Assembly (NCBI RefSeq): GCF_029211265.1 | Contig: NZ_JARGEL010000021.1 | Span: forward strand, 76,760-140,759 | Direction: 5' to 3' | DNA length: 64,000 nucleotides | Source of the DNA: Extensimonas soli | GTDB taxonomy: Bacteria; Pseudomonadota; Gammaproteobacteria; Burkholderiales; Burkholderiaceae_C | Part shown: positions 34,617 to 43,572 of the stretch, one piece after another | Numbering within the stretch: the first letter of the stretch is position 1 | How the letters are laid out: each line of letters starts with the position of its first letter | Made by a program: the position numbers and the translations under genes | The notes under the pieces: generated by a model | Told to the model about the DNA's origin: nothing | Databases searched by the model: none | What the model saw: only the letters and a program-made list of their open reading frames with translations

Positions 34617-35491
34617 GCAGCGCCGCCCCCGCATTGCCGCCGGCGCTGCCGCGCACCTACCTGTTCGTGCCCGCAGACCGGCCCGAGCGCATCGCCAAGG
34701 CGCGTGCGAGCGGTGCCGATGTGGTGATCGTCGACCTTGAAGACGCCGTCGCCCCCGAAGCCAAGCCGCGCGCCCGCGAGGCGCTGGCCCAGGTGCTCGA
34801 CCAAGCCGCAGCCCCGGCGCCCGCGCAAGGCGCTGGCTCCGGGGCGGTTTTGCTCGTGCGCATCAACGCCGCGGGCACGCCCTGGTTCGAGGACGACCTC
34901 GAACTGTGTCGCCACCCTGGCGTGGACAGCATCATGCTGCCCAAGGCCGAGGGCATAGACGAGGTCTGCGCGGTGGTCGAAACCACGTTCAAGGACGTCA
35001 TCCCCATCATCGAGTCGGCACGCGGCGTGCACGAGACGGCGCAGGTCGCGCGCGTGCCCGGCGTGGTGCGGCTGGCTTTCGGCAGCGTCGATCTGGCGCT
35101 CGATCTGGGCATAGACTGCGCGCCCGAGGGCGAAGAAATCGAACTGCTGCCGTTTCGCGCGCAGCTCGTGCTCGCTTCGCGGCTGGCCGGCCTGGTCGCG
35201 CCCATAGATGGCGTGAGCACCGCGATCCACGACCTGCCGCGCCTGCAAAAAGACGCCGAGCGCTCGCGCCGTCAGGGTTTTGGCGCCAAGCTGTGCATCC
35301 ACCCGCAGCAGATCGCCACCGTGCGCGCCGTGTTCGCCCCGAGCGCCGAACGCGTCGCCTGGGCGCAGCGCGTGTGTGCGGCTTTCGATGCGGCCGGCGG
35401 CGCGGCCGTGGCCGTGGATGGCCAGATGGTGGACTTGCCCGTTTACCAGCGCGCCCGCGGCGTGCTGCGCGATGCTGGATTGCTTGGCTGA
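34613..35491 (+). CDS. CitE-like CoA ester lyase (HpcH/HpaI family)
   Basis: 292 residues. The TIM-barrel motifs of CitE-like lyases are clear: FVPADRPERIAKA, GADVVIVDLEDAVAP, RINAAGTPWFEDDL, MLPKAEG, PIIESARGV, FGSVDLALDLG and KLCIHPQQI. Metal-binding Glu and Asp are in PIIESA and GSVD. It cleaves a 3-hydroxy-acid CoA ester (malyl-, citramalyl- or citryl-CoA type), giving acetyl-CoA and a keto acid. No citrate lyase alpha or ACP genes are present, so it acts alone on a free CoA ester. The ATGA overlap with MmgE/PrpD implies coupled translation. Confidence 0.88.
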   Translation: MSSAAPALPPALPRTYLFVPADRPERIAKARASGADVVIVDLEDAVAPEAKPRAREALAQVLDQAAAPAPAQGAGSGAVLLVRINAAGTPWFEDDLELCRHPGVDSIMLPKAEGIDEVCAVVETTFKDVIPIIESARGVHETAQVARVPGVVRLAFGSVDLALDLGIDCAPEGEEIELLPFRAQLVLASRLAGLVAPIDGVSTAIHDLPRLQKDAERSRRQGFGAKLCIHPQQIATVRAVFAPSAERVAWAQRVCAAFDAAGGAAVAVDGQMVDLPVYQRARGVLRDAGLLG

Positions 35492-35569
35492 AAGCCGGCC
35501 CACGCCAGTCCGAAGACCATATTCCCCACGGGATTTTTCATTCACATAGCCCGAACCAGGAGTTTCCCC

Positions 35570-36355
35570 ATGGCCCGCAAAAGCAAACCCATCCGCTCCG
35601 ATATCGCCTGGAGCACGCCCGACCGTATCGAAGTGCGTGGCAAAAGCCTGCCCGACGAATTGCTGGGGCGCATTCACCTGGGCGACATGGCCTTTTTGCA
35701 GATCCTCGGCCGCATGCCCACGCCGCAGGAGTCCAACGTGTTCAACGCCGTCGCGGTCACGCTGGTCGAGCACGGCATCACGCCGAGCGCATTGGCGGCG
35801 CGCCTGACCTATGCCGGTGCGCCCGAAGCCCTGCAGGCCGCCGTGGCCGCCGGCCTGTGCGGCCTGGGCAGCGTGTTCGTGGGCAGCACCGAAGGCACGG
35901 CCAAGATGCTTTATGAAGCGCTGCCGCCCGGCACCCAGGGCGCAGACCTCGAACGCATCGCCGTCGACACCGTGGCCGCCTACCGGGCGCGCGGGCAGAT
36001 CATTCCGGGCCTGGGCCACCCGCTGCACAAACCCGTCGATCCGCGCGCGCCGCGCCTGTTCCAGATCGCCAAGGACAACGGCTTTTCGGGTGACTACATC
36101 CGCCTCGAGCAATTGATCTGCGCCGAAGCCGAGCGTGCCGCGGGCAAATCGCTGCCCGTGAACGCAACGGGTGCCATCGGTGCGATCTGCTGCGAGCTGG
36201 GCCTGCCGTGGAAAATCGTGCGCGGCATCGGCGTGTTTGCGCGCGCCATCGGCCTCGTCGGCCACATCCTCGAAGAGAGCAACAACCCGATCGCCGTGGA
36301 AATCTGGCAGCGCGTGGAGGACGAGGCCACGCAGCACATCCGGCCGCAAAGCTGA
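35570..36355 (+). CDS. Citryl-CoA lyase-like protein (citrate-synthase fold)
   Basis: 261 residues, much shorter than citrate synthase (about 430) and like the C-terminal lyase domain of ATP-citrate lyase or stand-alone citryl-CoA lyase. GSVFVGSTEGTAKMLYEAL and IIPGLGHPLHKPVDPR match the CoA/citrate site, with the histidine of GHP. AIGLVGHILEE is near the C-terminus. It probably cleaves or forms a citryl-CoA-like C-C bond. The CCAGGAGTTTCCCC before ATG 35570 is a good ribosome site. It is 78 bases after the CitE-like gene and ends six bases from the convergent comEA-like gene, so it closes the plus arm. Confidence 0.85.
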   Translation: MARKSKPIRSDIAWSTPDRIEVRGKSLPDELLGRIHLGDMAFLQILGRMPTPQESNVFNAVAVTLVEHGITPSALAARLTYAGAPEALQAAVAAGLCGLGSVFVGSTEGTAKMLYEALPPGTQGADLERIAVDTVAAYRARGQIIPGLGHPLHKPVDPRAPRLFQIAKDNGFSGDYIRLEQLICAEAERAAGKSLPVNATGAIGAICCELGLPWKIVRGIGVFARAIGLVGHILEESNNPIAVEIWQRVEDEATQHIRPQS

Positions 36356-36361
36356 TTTTGC

Positions 36362-36718
36362 TCACTGAGCCGGCGGCTCTTCGGTCGCCCGCTTTTTGCT
36401 GCGCGTGGGCTTTCCTTGCGCGGCATCGAAAGGCTGGCCATTGACCGTCAGGCCCTCCGCCGAGAGCCGTGCTGCCGAGCGCGGACCCACGCCGGAAACG
36501 CGGCTGAGAAAGTCGCTCCAGTCTTGAAATGGCGCCTGGTCGCGCGCCTCGAGGATGCGCCGCGACAATGCCGGGCCTATGCCCTTGAGGCCGTCGAGTT
36601 CGGCCACGCTGGCACGGTTGAGCTCCACAGGGCCCGCGTCGGCGGCAAATGCCGCAGTCGCGCCAAGGCTCAGCAGGGCATACAACAGAATGCACGTGGA
36701 CAGGATGCGCTGCAACAT
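36362..36718 (-). CDS. ComEA-like helix-hairpin-helix protein
   Basis: 118 residues from ATG 36718. A hydrophobic signal segment (residues ~4-25, ILSTCILLYALLSLGATAAF) is followed by a helix-hairpin-helix pair: VELNRASVAELDGLKGIGP and FLSRVSGVGPRSAARLS. This is the DNA-binding domain of ComEA/YbaV proteins, here probably periplasmic, where it may bind incoming DNA. The 3' tail is basic (TRSKKRA). It lies 37 bases after lapB in the same direction. A role in transformation is inferred from the family only. Confidence 0.85.
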   Translation of the reverse strand: MLQRILSTCILLYALLSLGATAAFAADAGPVELNRASVAELDGLKGIGPALSRRILEARDQAPFQDWSDFLSRVSGVGPRSAARLSAEGLTVNGQPFDAAQGKPTRSKKRATEEPPAQ

Positions 36719-36755
36719 GATGGGTGCTTTCCTCGCGTCACTTCGTTGGCAGGAT

Positions 36756-37913
36756 TCACAGTTCCTCGACGCGCCGCGGCGGGTAGCTGTCCCAGGACTG
36801 GCAGCCCGGGCAGTGCCAGAAATGCTGGCGCGCTTCGAAGCCGCAGGCGGCGCAGCGGTAGCGCAGCAGCGGCTTGGTTGCGTGGTCGAGCGCGCGCTGC
36901 ACCTGCGGGTGAAATTCCTCGTGCTCGAACTTTTCCTTGGCCAGCCATTGCGCTGCGGCGACGAGGGACAGCTCCTTGTCGAGGTGTTTGATCCACCACT
37001 GCTGCGTCGCCTGTGGGTTGCCGGATTGCGCCGCCTCGAGCGTGACGATGGTCTGCAGCAGGTCCAGCGCAGGCGCTGCGACATAGTGGGTGTGCAGCAG
37101 GGCGAGCGCCTGCGGCGCCTGGCCCGCGGCTTGCGCCGCCTCGGCCAGCAAGGAGGCTGCCAAGGGCAGCGCGGCCGGCGCGCGTTCGGCGAGGGTTTGC
37201 AAGCTGGTGAGCGCCGCGGCGCTGCGTCCTTGCGCTTGTTGCAGGCGGGCGAGCTCCAGGCGCGGGCGCGGTGCATCGGGCGCGGTGGCCACGGCCTGCT
37301 CGAGCAGCGCCAGCGCGGCCGCGGTGTCACCCGCGGCGTGGCGCGTCTGTGCCTGTTCGCACAGGTAATGCGCAAGCCGCGCGCTGAAGTCGCCGTGCCC
37401 GGCTGCATGCAGCTTGTGCGCGATCGTGGCGGCCTGCGGCCAGTCGCGTGAGCGTTCGTAGAGCGCGAGCAGGGCCAGGCGTGCCTGCTCCTCGAAGGGC
37501 GTGCCCTCGAGCGGCAGCAGGGCGGCTTCGGCGCGGTCGAGCAGCCCGGCCTTGAGGAAGTCCAGCGCCAGCGCGTACTGCGCGCGTTCGCGGTCGCCTT
37601 GGCTCAGATCGCCGCGCGCGATGAGGTGCTCGTGCACGCGCACAGCGCGGTCGTACTCGCCGCGGCGGCGAAACAGGTTGCCCAGGGCAAAGTGCAGTTC
37701 GGAAGTGTCGGGGTCGTTCTGTACGGCTTCGATGAAGGCATCGATGGCCTGGTCCTGCTGCTCGTTGAGCAGAAAGTTGAGCCCTTTGAAGTACGCCTTG
37801 GGGGCACTGCGGTTTTCGGTGCGCAACTGCCGCAGGTCTATGCGCGAGGCCACCCAGCCCAGCATGAAGGCCAGCGGCAGACCCAGCAGCAGCCAGCTGA
37901 GGTCAAATTCCAT
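36756..37913 (-). CDS. lapB: LapB (YciM), LPS assembly regulator with TPR repeats
   Basis: 385 residues, close to E. coli LapB (389). The N-terminal membrane segment LLLGLPLAFMLGWVAS is followed by a series of tetratricopeptide repeats (for example NEQQDQAIDAFIEAV and GNLFRRRGEYDRAVRVHEHL). The C-terminal rubredoxin-like metal site is CAACGF and CPGCQSW. In enterobacteria it is a membrane scaffold that directs FtsH-dependent turnover of LpxC. It overlaps the end of lapA by 11 bases, the usual lapA-lapB pair. The ATG at 37913 is chosen because the membrane segment begins there. Confidence 0.93.
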   Translation of the reverse strand: MEFDLSWLLLGLPLAFMLGWVASRIDLRQLRTENRSAPKAYFKGLNFLLNEQQDQAIDAFIEAVQNDPDTSELHFALGNLFRRRGEYDRAVRVHEHLIARGDLSQGDRERAQYALALDFLKAGLLDRAEAALLPLEGTPFEEQARLALLALYERSRDWPQAATIAHKLHAAGHGDFSARLAHYLCEQAQTRHAAGDTAAALALLEQAVATAPDAPRPRLELARLQQAQGRSAAALTSLQTLAERAPAALPLAASLLAEAAQAAGQAPQALALLHTHYVAAPALDLLQTIVTLEAAQSGNPQATQQWWIKHLDKELSLVAAAQWLAKEKFEHEEFHPQVQRALDHATKPLLRYRCAACGFEARQHFWHCPGCQSWDSYPPRRVEEL

Positions 37914-38238
37914 GGAAAGGTGGCATTTCTGCCGCAGAAGAGGGAACGGCCGGGACGCTTGGTGCGGCAGCGGTAGCAGCTTCGGGGGCGGGTTGGCTCT
38001 CCACCCTCTGCTTTTCGGCACGGCGTGCCGCGTTGCGGTGCTTCCACCAGCGCGGCACCATCACGAGCATGCCAGCCAGAAGCCCCAGGGCGAACGCCGC
38101 CAGCACCACCAGCACCAGCGGAGCGCGCCACTCCATGCCGAAGAAGAAATGCACAGTGGCATCTTGCTGGTTGTTCAGCGCGAACGCGAACAAGGTGAAA
38201 AATATGGCTGCCTTGAGCAGCCACAGAACGTATTTCAT
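37903..38238 (-). CDS. lapA: LapA-domain inner membrane protein
   Basis: 111 residues from ATG 38238 with GGAGAGG upstream. Two membrane segments (about 5-21 and 39-60) flank a short segment with NNQQDATVHFFFG, the typical LapA/DUF1049 pattern. A basic cytoplasmic stretch PRWWKHRNAARRAEKQR and an Ala/Pro-rich tail follow. It works with LapB in lipopolysaccharide assembly control. The gene lies between ihfB and lapB, as in many proteobacteria. Confidence 0.88.
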   Translation of the reverse strand: MKYVLWLLKAAIFFTLFAFALNNQQDATVHFFFGMEWRAPLVLVVLAAFALGLLAGMLVMVPRWWKHRNAARRAEKQRVESQPAPEAATAAAPSVPAVPSSAAEMPPFHGI

Positions 38239-38351
38239 GGGCCTCTCCGATGGAGCAGCGATTGTAGAAGGCGGTGTGCAGTCACGCAGCACGTGAATGC
38301 AGGGAATGTGCGGCGCCCCATCGCATCACGTCAGCGCGACGGGCTACTTTT

Positions 38352-38675
38352 TTAGGAGCTTATTGGCGCCGCCTCGCCGTGCTGCGCGGCAGCCGGTCGC
38401 TGGTCCACGGCCTCGCGCAAGGCCTTACCGGACTTGAAGCGCGGCACGCGGCGCTCGGGAATGGCCACGGCAGCGCCGCTGCGCGGGTTGCGCCCCGTGC
38501 GCGCCGGCAGGTGGTTCACAAAAAAGCTGCCAAAGCCGCGGATTTCGACGCGCTGCCCACGCACCATCGCTTCACCGAGGGCGTCGAGAATGGTCTTCAC
38601 GGCCTGTTCGGCGTCACGCTGCGTCAATTGTTCGAAGCGCTCGGCCAGGGCTTCGACGAGGTCTGATCGGGTCAT
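38352..38675 (-). CDS. ihfB: Integration host factor beta subunit
   Basis: 107 residues. [14 protein letters not shown], then [21 protein letters not shown], the DNA-bending beta-arm with the intercalating proline, and [14 protein letters not shown] are the standard HU/IHF marks. The rpsA-ihfB order identifies it as IHF beta. It is a little longer than E. coli IhfB (94) because of a C-terminal tail [16 protein letters not shown]. It lies 106 bases after rpsA, with two hairpins between, so it may have partly independent expression. Confidence 0.95.
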   Translation of the reverse strand: MTRSDLVEALAERFEQLTQRDAEQAVKTILDALGEAMVRGQRVEIRGFGSFFVNHLPARTGRNPRSGAAVAIPERRVPRFKSGKALREAVDQRPAAAQHGEAAPISS

Positions 38676-38708
38676 GGCGGGGCTTTGTGGGTGAGGATGG
38701 AAAAGAAA

Positions 38709-38735
38709 CGAACGGGCGCACTCGGCGCCCGTTCG
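38709..38735 (-). terminator. Hairpin 2 between rpsA and ihfB
   Basis: CGAACGGGCGC (38709-38719) pairs perfectly with GCGCCCGTTCG (38725-38735). On the minus strand it is followed by TTTCTTTT. It is a convincing intrinsic terminator about 40 bases before the ihfB start. Confidence 0.75.
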
Positions 38736-38739
38736 GTGA

Positions 38740-38772
38740 AAAAGGGCATGCAGGCGAAATCGCCCGCATGCC
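38740..38772 (-). terminator. Hairpin 1 just after rpsA
   Basis: On the minus strand GGCATGCGGGCGA pairs with CGCCTGCATGCC (38745-38772, with G-U pairs), followed by CTTTTT. It lies ten bases after the rpsA stop. Together with the next hairpin it makes a tandem terminator that should reduce read-through from the highly expressed rpsA. Confidence 0.65.
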
Positions 38773-38781
38773 ACCTACGGC

Positions 38782-40467
38782 TTACTTCTCGGCGGTATCG
38801 AGCTTGGCGCGCAGCAGGGCGCCCAGGCTGGTCGTGCCGGCGCTTTCGCGTGCCGATTGCTGCGACAGGCTGTGCATGGCTTCCTGCTGGTCGGCCGCGT
38901 CTTTTTGCCGGATCGACAGCTGGATGTTGCGGGTCTTGCGGTCGATGTTGGTGATGATGGCCGTGACTTCGTCGCCTTCCTTGAGCACGTTGCGTGCGTC
39001 ATCGACGCGGTCGCGCGAGATTTCGGAAGCACGCAGGTAGCCGACGATGTCCTGCCCCAGATCGATTTCGGCGCCCTTGGCGTCGACCGACTTGACCTTG
39101 CCGGACACGGTCTGGCCCTTGTCGTTGACGGTCACGAAGGTGGTGAACGGGTCCTGGTCGAGCTGCTTGATGCCCAGGCTGATGCGCTCGCGCTCCACAT
39201 CGACGGCCAGCACGACGGCTTCGACTTCCTGGCCCTTCTTGTAGTTGCGCACGGCGGCTTCGCCGGGCTCGTTCCAGGACAGGTCGGACAGGTGCACCAG
39301 GCCGTCGATGCCCGCGGCCAGGCCGACGAACACGCCGAAGTCGGTAATGGACTTGATCGGGCCCTTGACGCGGTCGCCGCGCTTGGTGTTCTGCGCGAAT
39401 TCCTGCCAGGGGTTGGCACGGCACTGCTTCATGCCCAGGCTGATGCGGCGCTTGTCCTCGTCGATCTCGAGCACCATGACTTCCACCTCGTCGCCCAGGG
39501 AGACGATCTTGGACGGTGCGATGTTCTTGTTGGTCCAGTCCATTTCAGAGACGTGCACCAGGCCTTCGATGCCGGGTTCGAGCTCGACGAAGGCGCCGTA
39601 GTCGGCGATGTTGGTGACCTTGCCGAACAGGCGCGTGCCGGCCGGGTAGCGGCGCGATACACCCATCCACGGGTCGTCGCCCATTTGCTTGAGGCCCAGG
39701 CTGACGCGGTTTTTCTCGGTGTCGAACTTGAGCACCTTGGCGGTGATTTCCTGACCCGGCTGCACCACTTCGCTCGGGTGGCGCACGCGGCGCCACGCCA
39801 TGTCGGTGATGTGCAGCAGGCCGTCGATGCCGCCCAGATCGACGAAGGCGCCGTATTCGGTGATGTTCTTGACCACGCCGTGCACGATGGCGCCTTCCTT
39901 GAGCGTTTCCATCAGCTTGGCGCGCTCTTCGCCCATGGAGGCTTCGACCACGGCGCGGCGGCTCAGCACCACGTTGTTGCGCTTGCGGTCGAGCTTGATG
40001 ACCTTGAACTCCATGGTCTTGTTTTCGTACGGAGTGAGGTCTTTGACGGGGCGCGTGTCGATCAGCGAGCCGGGCAGGAAGGCGCGGATGCCGTTGACCA
40101 TGACGGTGAGGCCGCCCTTGACCTTGCCGGAGGTGGTGCCGGAGACGAATTCGCCAGATTCCAGGGCTTTTTCGAGGCTCATCCACGAGGCCAGGCGCTT
40201 GGCGGTGTCGCGCGAGAGGATGGTGTCGCCGTAGCCGTTTTCGATGGAGCTGATGGCCACGGGCACGAATTGCCCGGGTTCGACATCGATTTCGCCCTGA
40301 TCGTTCTTGAACTCTTCAATGGGAATGTAGGCTTCGGACTTCAGGCCGGCGTTGACGACCACGAAGTTGTGTTCCACGCGCACGACTTCGGCGGGGATGA
40401 CTTCGCCCGGTCGCATTTCGGTACGCTGCAGGGATTCTTCGAACAGGGCGGCAAAAGATTCAGACAT
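38782..40467 (-). CDS. rpsA: 30S ribosomal protein S1
   Basis: 561 residues from ATG 40467 ([14 protein letters not shown]), close to E. coli S1 (557). It has six S1 (OB-fold) repeats, each with the GxVxxITxYGAFVxLxGIxGLxHxSxM type pattern; for example [20 protein letters not shown] and [22 protein letters not shown]1 binds mRNA leaders on the ribosome and is needed to start translation. AAGGAAACCC precedes the ATG. The 139 bases up to the aroA-cmk stop hold no gene and presumably include its leader or promoter. Confidence 0.98.
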   Translation of the reverse strand: MSESFAALFEESLQRTEMRPGEVIPAEVVRVEHNFVVVNAGLKSEAYIPIEEFKNDQGEIDVEPGQFVPVAISSIENGYGDTILSRDTAKRLASWMSLEKALESGEFVSGTTSGKVKGGLTVMVNGIRAFLPGSLIDTRPVKDLTPYENKTMEFKVIKLDRKRNNVVLSRRAVVEASMGEERAKLMETLKEGAIVHGVVKNITEYGAFVDLGGIDGLLHITDMAWRRVRHPSEVVQPGQEITAKVLKFDTEKNRVSLGLKQMGDDPWMGVSRRYPAGTRLFGKVTNIADYGAFVELEPGIEGLVHVSEMDWTNKNIAPSKIVSLGDEVEVMVLEIDEDKRRISLGMKQCRANPWQEFAQNTKRGDRVKGPIKSITDFGVFVGLAAGIDGLVHLSDLSWNEPGEAAVRNYKKGQEVEAVVLAVDVERERISLGIKQLDQDPFTTFVTVNDKGQTVSGKVKSVDAKGAEIDLGQDIVGYLRASEISRDRVDDARNVLKEGDEVTAIITNIDRKTRNIQLSIRQKDAADQQEAMHSLSQQSARESAGTTSLGALLRAKLDTAEK

Positions 40468-40606
40468 GGGTTTCCTTGCCGCAAACAGGTTTCCGTCAGC
40501 ACCATTGCTGCCGTTTTTAGGGCTGCTTGCGGTCGTTGTGCGGCATGGCCGCGGGTTGAGAAACAATGGGCCCACACCGCAGCTGGCGCGGCGGCGTGGT
40601 ACGAAA

Positions 40607-42643
40607 TCAGCCCGGCGCGCGGGGCGCGAAGGGCTGACGCTCCTGCCACCAGGCCAACACCTGTTCGACGGTTTGCTCTATCGTCAAGTGGGAGTTGTCC
40701 AGCAGCAGGGCATCCTGCGCCGGCTGCATGGGCGCAACGCTGCGCGTGCTGTCGCGTGCGTCGCGCGCCTCGAGGTCGGCGCGAAGGTCGGCGATGTTAG
40801 CACAAAAGCCTTTAGAAATCAATTGGTTATAGCGCCTTTCGGCGCGTTGCTGAGCGCTTGCGGTCAAAAAGACCTTGAGCGGCGCGTCGGGGAAGATCAC
40901 GGTGCCCATGTCGCGCCCGTCTGCCACGAGGCCCGGCAGGCGTCTGAAGCCGTGTTGCAGCGCCACCAGCGCCTGGCGCACCGCGGGCAGGGCCGAGACG
41001 CGCGAGGCATTCATGCCGGCGTCTTCGGTGCGGATGGCGTCGCTCACGTCGTCGGCGCCCAGCAGCACGCGGGCGCCTTCGAAGCGCACGGGCAACTGGC
41101 GCGCAAGCTCGGCGATGCGCGCTTCGTGCACCTCGGCGATGGTGAGGCCGGCGCGCAGCGCCGCGAGTGCCGCAATGCGGTACATCGCGCCCGAGTCGAG
41201 AAAGTGGTAGCCCAGGCGCTGCGCGAGCAGCGCCGCCACCGTGCCCTTGCCCGAGGCCGTGGGGCCGTCGATGCAGAGTACGGGGATGTGCTGGGGCGCG
41301 GTCTGCACGACGGAGAACAGCGCCTCGAAATAATCAGGAAAGGTCTTGGCCACGCACTTGGGGTCTTCGATGCGCACGGGCAGGCGCGCCGGGTTGAAGG
41401 CCGCGAGGGCAAAGCACATGGCCACGCGGTGGTCGTCGTAGGTGTGGATGCTTGCGGCACGCCAGTCGGCCGCGCGGGCGGGCGGGGTGATGCGCAGGAA
41501 GTCGGCGCCTTCTTCGACCTGCGCGCCGAGCTTGCGCAGCTCGGTGGCCATCGCCGCGAGGCGGTCGGTTTCTTTGACGCGCCAGCTCGCGATGTTGCGC
41601 AAGGTGGTCGTGCCCTCGGCGTAGAGCGCCATCACGGCGAGCGTCATGGCCGCGTCAGGGATGTGGTTGCAGTCCAGGTCCAGCGCCTGCAAGGGCCAGC
41701 GGCCGCGCTGCACCTGCAGCCAGTTGGGCCCGCCCGTGACCTGCGCACCCATGGCGCGCGCGGCCTCGACAAAACGGATGTCACCTTGGATCGAATTCAG
41801 GCCCAGCCCCAGGATTTTGATGCCGTTTTGCCCCTCAGCGCTTGCTGCGATTGCGCCAAGTGCTATGAAATAGCTGGCAGACGAGGCGTCGGCCTCGACG
41901 TGGATCTTGCCCGGCGAGCGGTAGCGGTTGCCGGCGGGGATGGTGAAGCGCTGCCAGTTTTCATGCGCCACCTCGATGCCGAAGCGCGCGAGCAGCTGCA
42001 GCGTGATCGCAATGTAGGGTTTGGAAATCAGCTCGCCCAGCACCTCGACGTGCACGTCCTGCTGCGTGGCAACGAGCGGCAGCGCCATGAGCAGGGCCGT
42101 GAGGAACTGGCTGGAGACATCGCCGCGCACGCGGATCGGCGCCTGCAGCGCGAGCGCGGGCAGGCCATCCGCGTGCTCGATGCGCAGCGGCGGGTAGCCC
42201 TCGTTGCCGAGACAGGTGATGCGGCAGCCGAGCTGGCGCAGCGCATCGACCAGGTCGCCGATGGGGCGCTCGTGCATGCGCGCCACGCCGTAGAGCTCGA
42301 ATTGGCCGCCGAGCAGCGCCAGCGCCGCCGTGAGCGGGCGCATGGCCGTGCCCGCGTTGCCCAGAAAAAGCCGCGCCGGCGAACGCGGCGCACGTGCGCC
42401 CAGCCCGGTGATGCGCACGCTGTGCGCCTGCTCACCCGGCTCGACCGTGCAGCCGATGTCGCGCAGCGAAGCCAGCATGACGCGCGTGTCGTCCGAGTCG
42501 AGCAGGTCGTCAATGGTGGTCGTGCCCTCGCTCAGTGCGGCAAGCAGCAGCACGCGGTTGGAGATGCTCTTGGAGCCCGGCAGTTGCACGGTGCCGCCTG
42601 CGGTGGCGAGCGGCGGCAGATCGAGGAAGGCGGTGGCGTACAT
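40607..42643 (-). CDS. aroA-cmk: Fused EPSP synthase and cytidylate kinase
   Basis: 678 residues, one continuous frame. Residues 1-450 are 5-enolpyruvylshikimate-3-phosphate synthase: [33 protein letters not shown] and [11 protein letters not shown]. Residues 452-678 are cytidylate kinase: [11 protein letters not shown] (P-loop, 460-468), [21 protein letters not shown], and [12 protein letters not shown]. The first domain makes EPSP in the shikimate pathway; the second phosphorylates CMP/dCMP. In most bacteria these are separate neighbouring genes; a fusion is known from several Burkholderiales. No stop or frameshift separates the halves. The ATG at 42643 is chosen because [11 protein letters not shown] fits the family start; the ribosome site is weak. 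Confidence 0.95.
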   Translation of the reverse strand: MYATAFLDLPPLATAGGTVQLPGSKSISNRVLLLAALSEGTTTIDDLLDSDDTRVMLASLRDIGCTVEPGEQAHSVRITGLGARAPRSPARLFLGNAGTAMRPLTAALALLGGQFELYGVARMHERPIGDLVDALRQLGCRITCLGNEGYPPLRIEHADGLPALALQAPIRVRGDVSSQFLTALLMALPLVATQQDVHVEVLGELISKPYIAITLQLLARFGIEVAHENWQRFTIPAGNRYRSPGKIHVEADASSASYFIALGAIAASAEGQNGIKILGLGLNSIQGDIRFVEAARAMGAQVTGGPNWLQVQRGRWPLQALDLDCNHIPDAAMTLAVMALYAEGTTTLRNIASWRVKETDRLAAMATELRKLGAQVEEGADFLRITPPARAADWRAASIHTYDDHRVAMCFALAAFNPARLPVRIEDPKCVAKTFPDYFEALFSVVQTAPQHIPVLCIDGPTASGKGTVAALLAQRLGYHFLDSGAMYRIAALAALRAGLTIAEVHEARIAELARQLPVRFEGARVLLGADDVSDAIRTEDAGMNASRVSALPAVRQALVALQHGFRRLPGLVADGRDMGTVIFPDAPLKVFLTASAQQRAERRYNQLISKGFCANIADLRADLEARDARDSTRSVAPMQPAQDALLLDNSHLTIEQTVEQVLAWWQERQPFAPRAPG

Positions 42644-42666
42644 CGGCGCGGTGTCAAACCTGAGTG

Positions 42667-43563
42667 TCAAAGCAAAGGGGTGGTGGTGCCCAGCGTGCGG
42701 TCGGCGCCCATGCGCCAGTGCGCGCGCGCGCCGCTCGCGAGCGTGAGCATGTCTTCGAGGGCCTGCGCGTCGCCTGTGCGCATGGCCTGCTCGAAGGTGT
42801 GCAGCGCCTGTTGAAAATGCTGCGACTGCTCCAGCACATGCTCTCGATTGGCGAGCAGAATGTCGCGCCACATCTTCGGCTCGCCCGCAGCGATGCGCGT
42901 GAAGTCGCGAAACCCCGGCCCTGCGAGCGCAAGAAAGGTGTCGCCCTCGGCCTGTCCGCAAATGCTTTGCATGAACGCAAACGCGAGCAAATGCGGCAGG
43001 TGGCTCACGGCGGCGAAGGCCTGGTCGTGCGTCTCGGGCGACATTTGCCGGACTTTGCAGCCCAGCGCCTGCCAAAGCTGCTCTGCTTTGCGCAGTTGTG
43101 CGCCCAGGGTGCGCTCGGTGGGCGTGAGCACGACCTGGCAGCCGCGGTAGAGCTGCGCGTCGGCAAACTCCACGCCGGCGACCTCGCGCCCCGTGACCGG
43201 GTGTGCGGGCACAAAGGAGCCGATCTGGCTGCCCAGCGCAGTGCGCGCGGCCTGCACCACGTCGTTCTTGGTCGAGCCCACGTCCATGACCAGCATGTCG
43301 CGTGTGACCAGGTGCTTGATGGACTTGAGGGTGGCTTCGGTCGCGGCCACGGGCACGGCCAGCAGCACCAGGTCGGCGCCGGCAGCGGCGAGCAGCGCCG
43401 AGGGCGCCGCGACGTCGATCACGCCGAGCTCGCGCGCGCGCTCGGTGGTCGAGGGTGATTTGCTGTAGCCGACCACGCGCCGCACGAGGCCCGCCTGCTT
43501 GAGGGCCAGCGCTAACGATCCGCCCATGAGGCCGCAGCCGATCAGGCCTAGTTGCTCAAACAT
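42667..43563 (-). CDS. tyrA: Prephenate dehydrogenase
   Basis: 298 residues. The N-terminal NAD(P) fold has [16 protein letters not shown]; the substrate site includes [30 protein letters not shown] and [11 protein letters not shown]. It oxidatively decarboxylates prephenate to 4-hydroxyphenylpyruvate in tyrosine synthesis. No chorismate mutase or ACT domain is attached. It lies 23 bases before the aroA-cmk start and nine after pheA, so it is part of one aromatic amino acid operon. Confidence 0.95.
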   Translation of the reverse strand: MFEQLGLIGCGLMGGSLALALKQAGLVRRVVGYSKSPSTTERARELGVIDVAAPSALLAAAGADLVLLAVPVAATEATLKSIKHLVTRDMLVMDVGSTKNDVVQAARTALGSQIGSFVPAHPVTGREVAGVEFADAQLYRGCQVVLTPTERTLGAQLRKAEQLWQALGCKVRQMSPETHDQAFAAVSHLPHLLAFAFMQSICGQAEGDTFLALAGPGFRDFTRIAAGEPKMWRDILLANREHVLEQSQHFQQALHTFEQAMRTGDAQALEDMLTLASGARAHWRMGADRTLGTTTPLL

Positions 43564-43572
43564 CGCTGCTCC

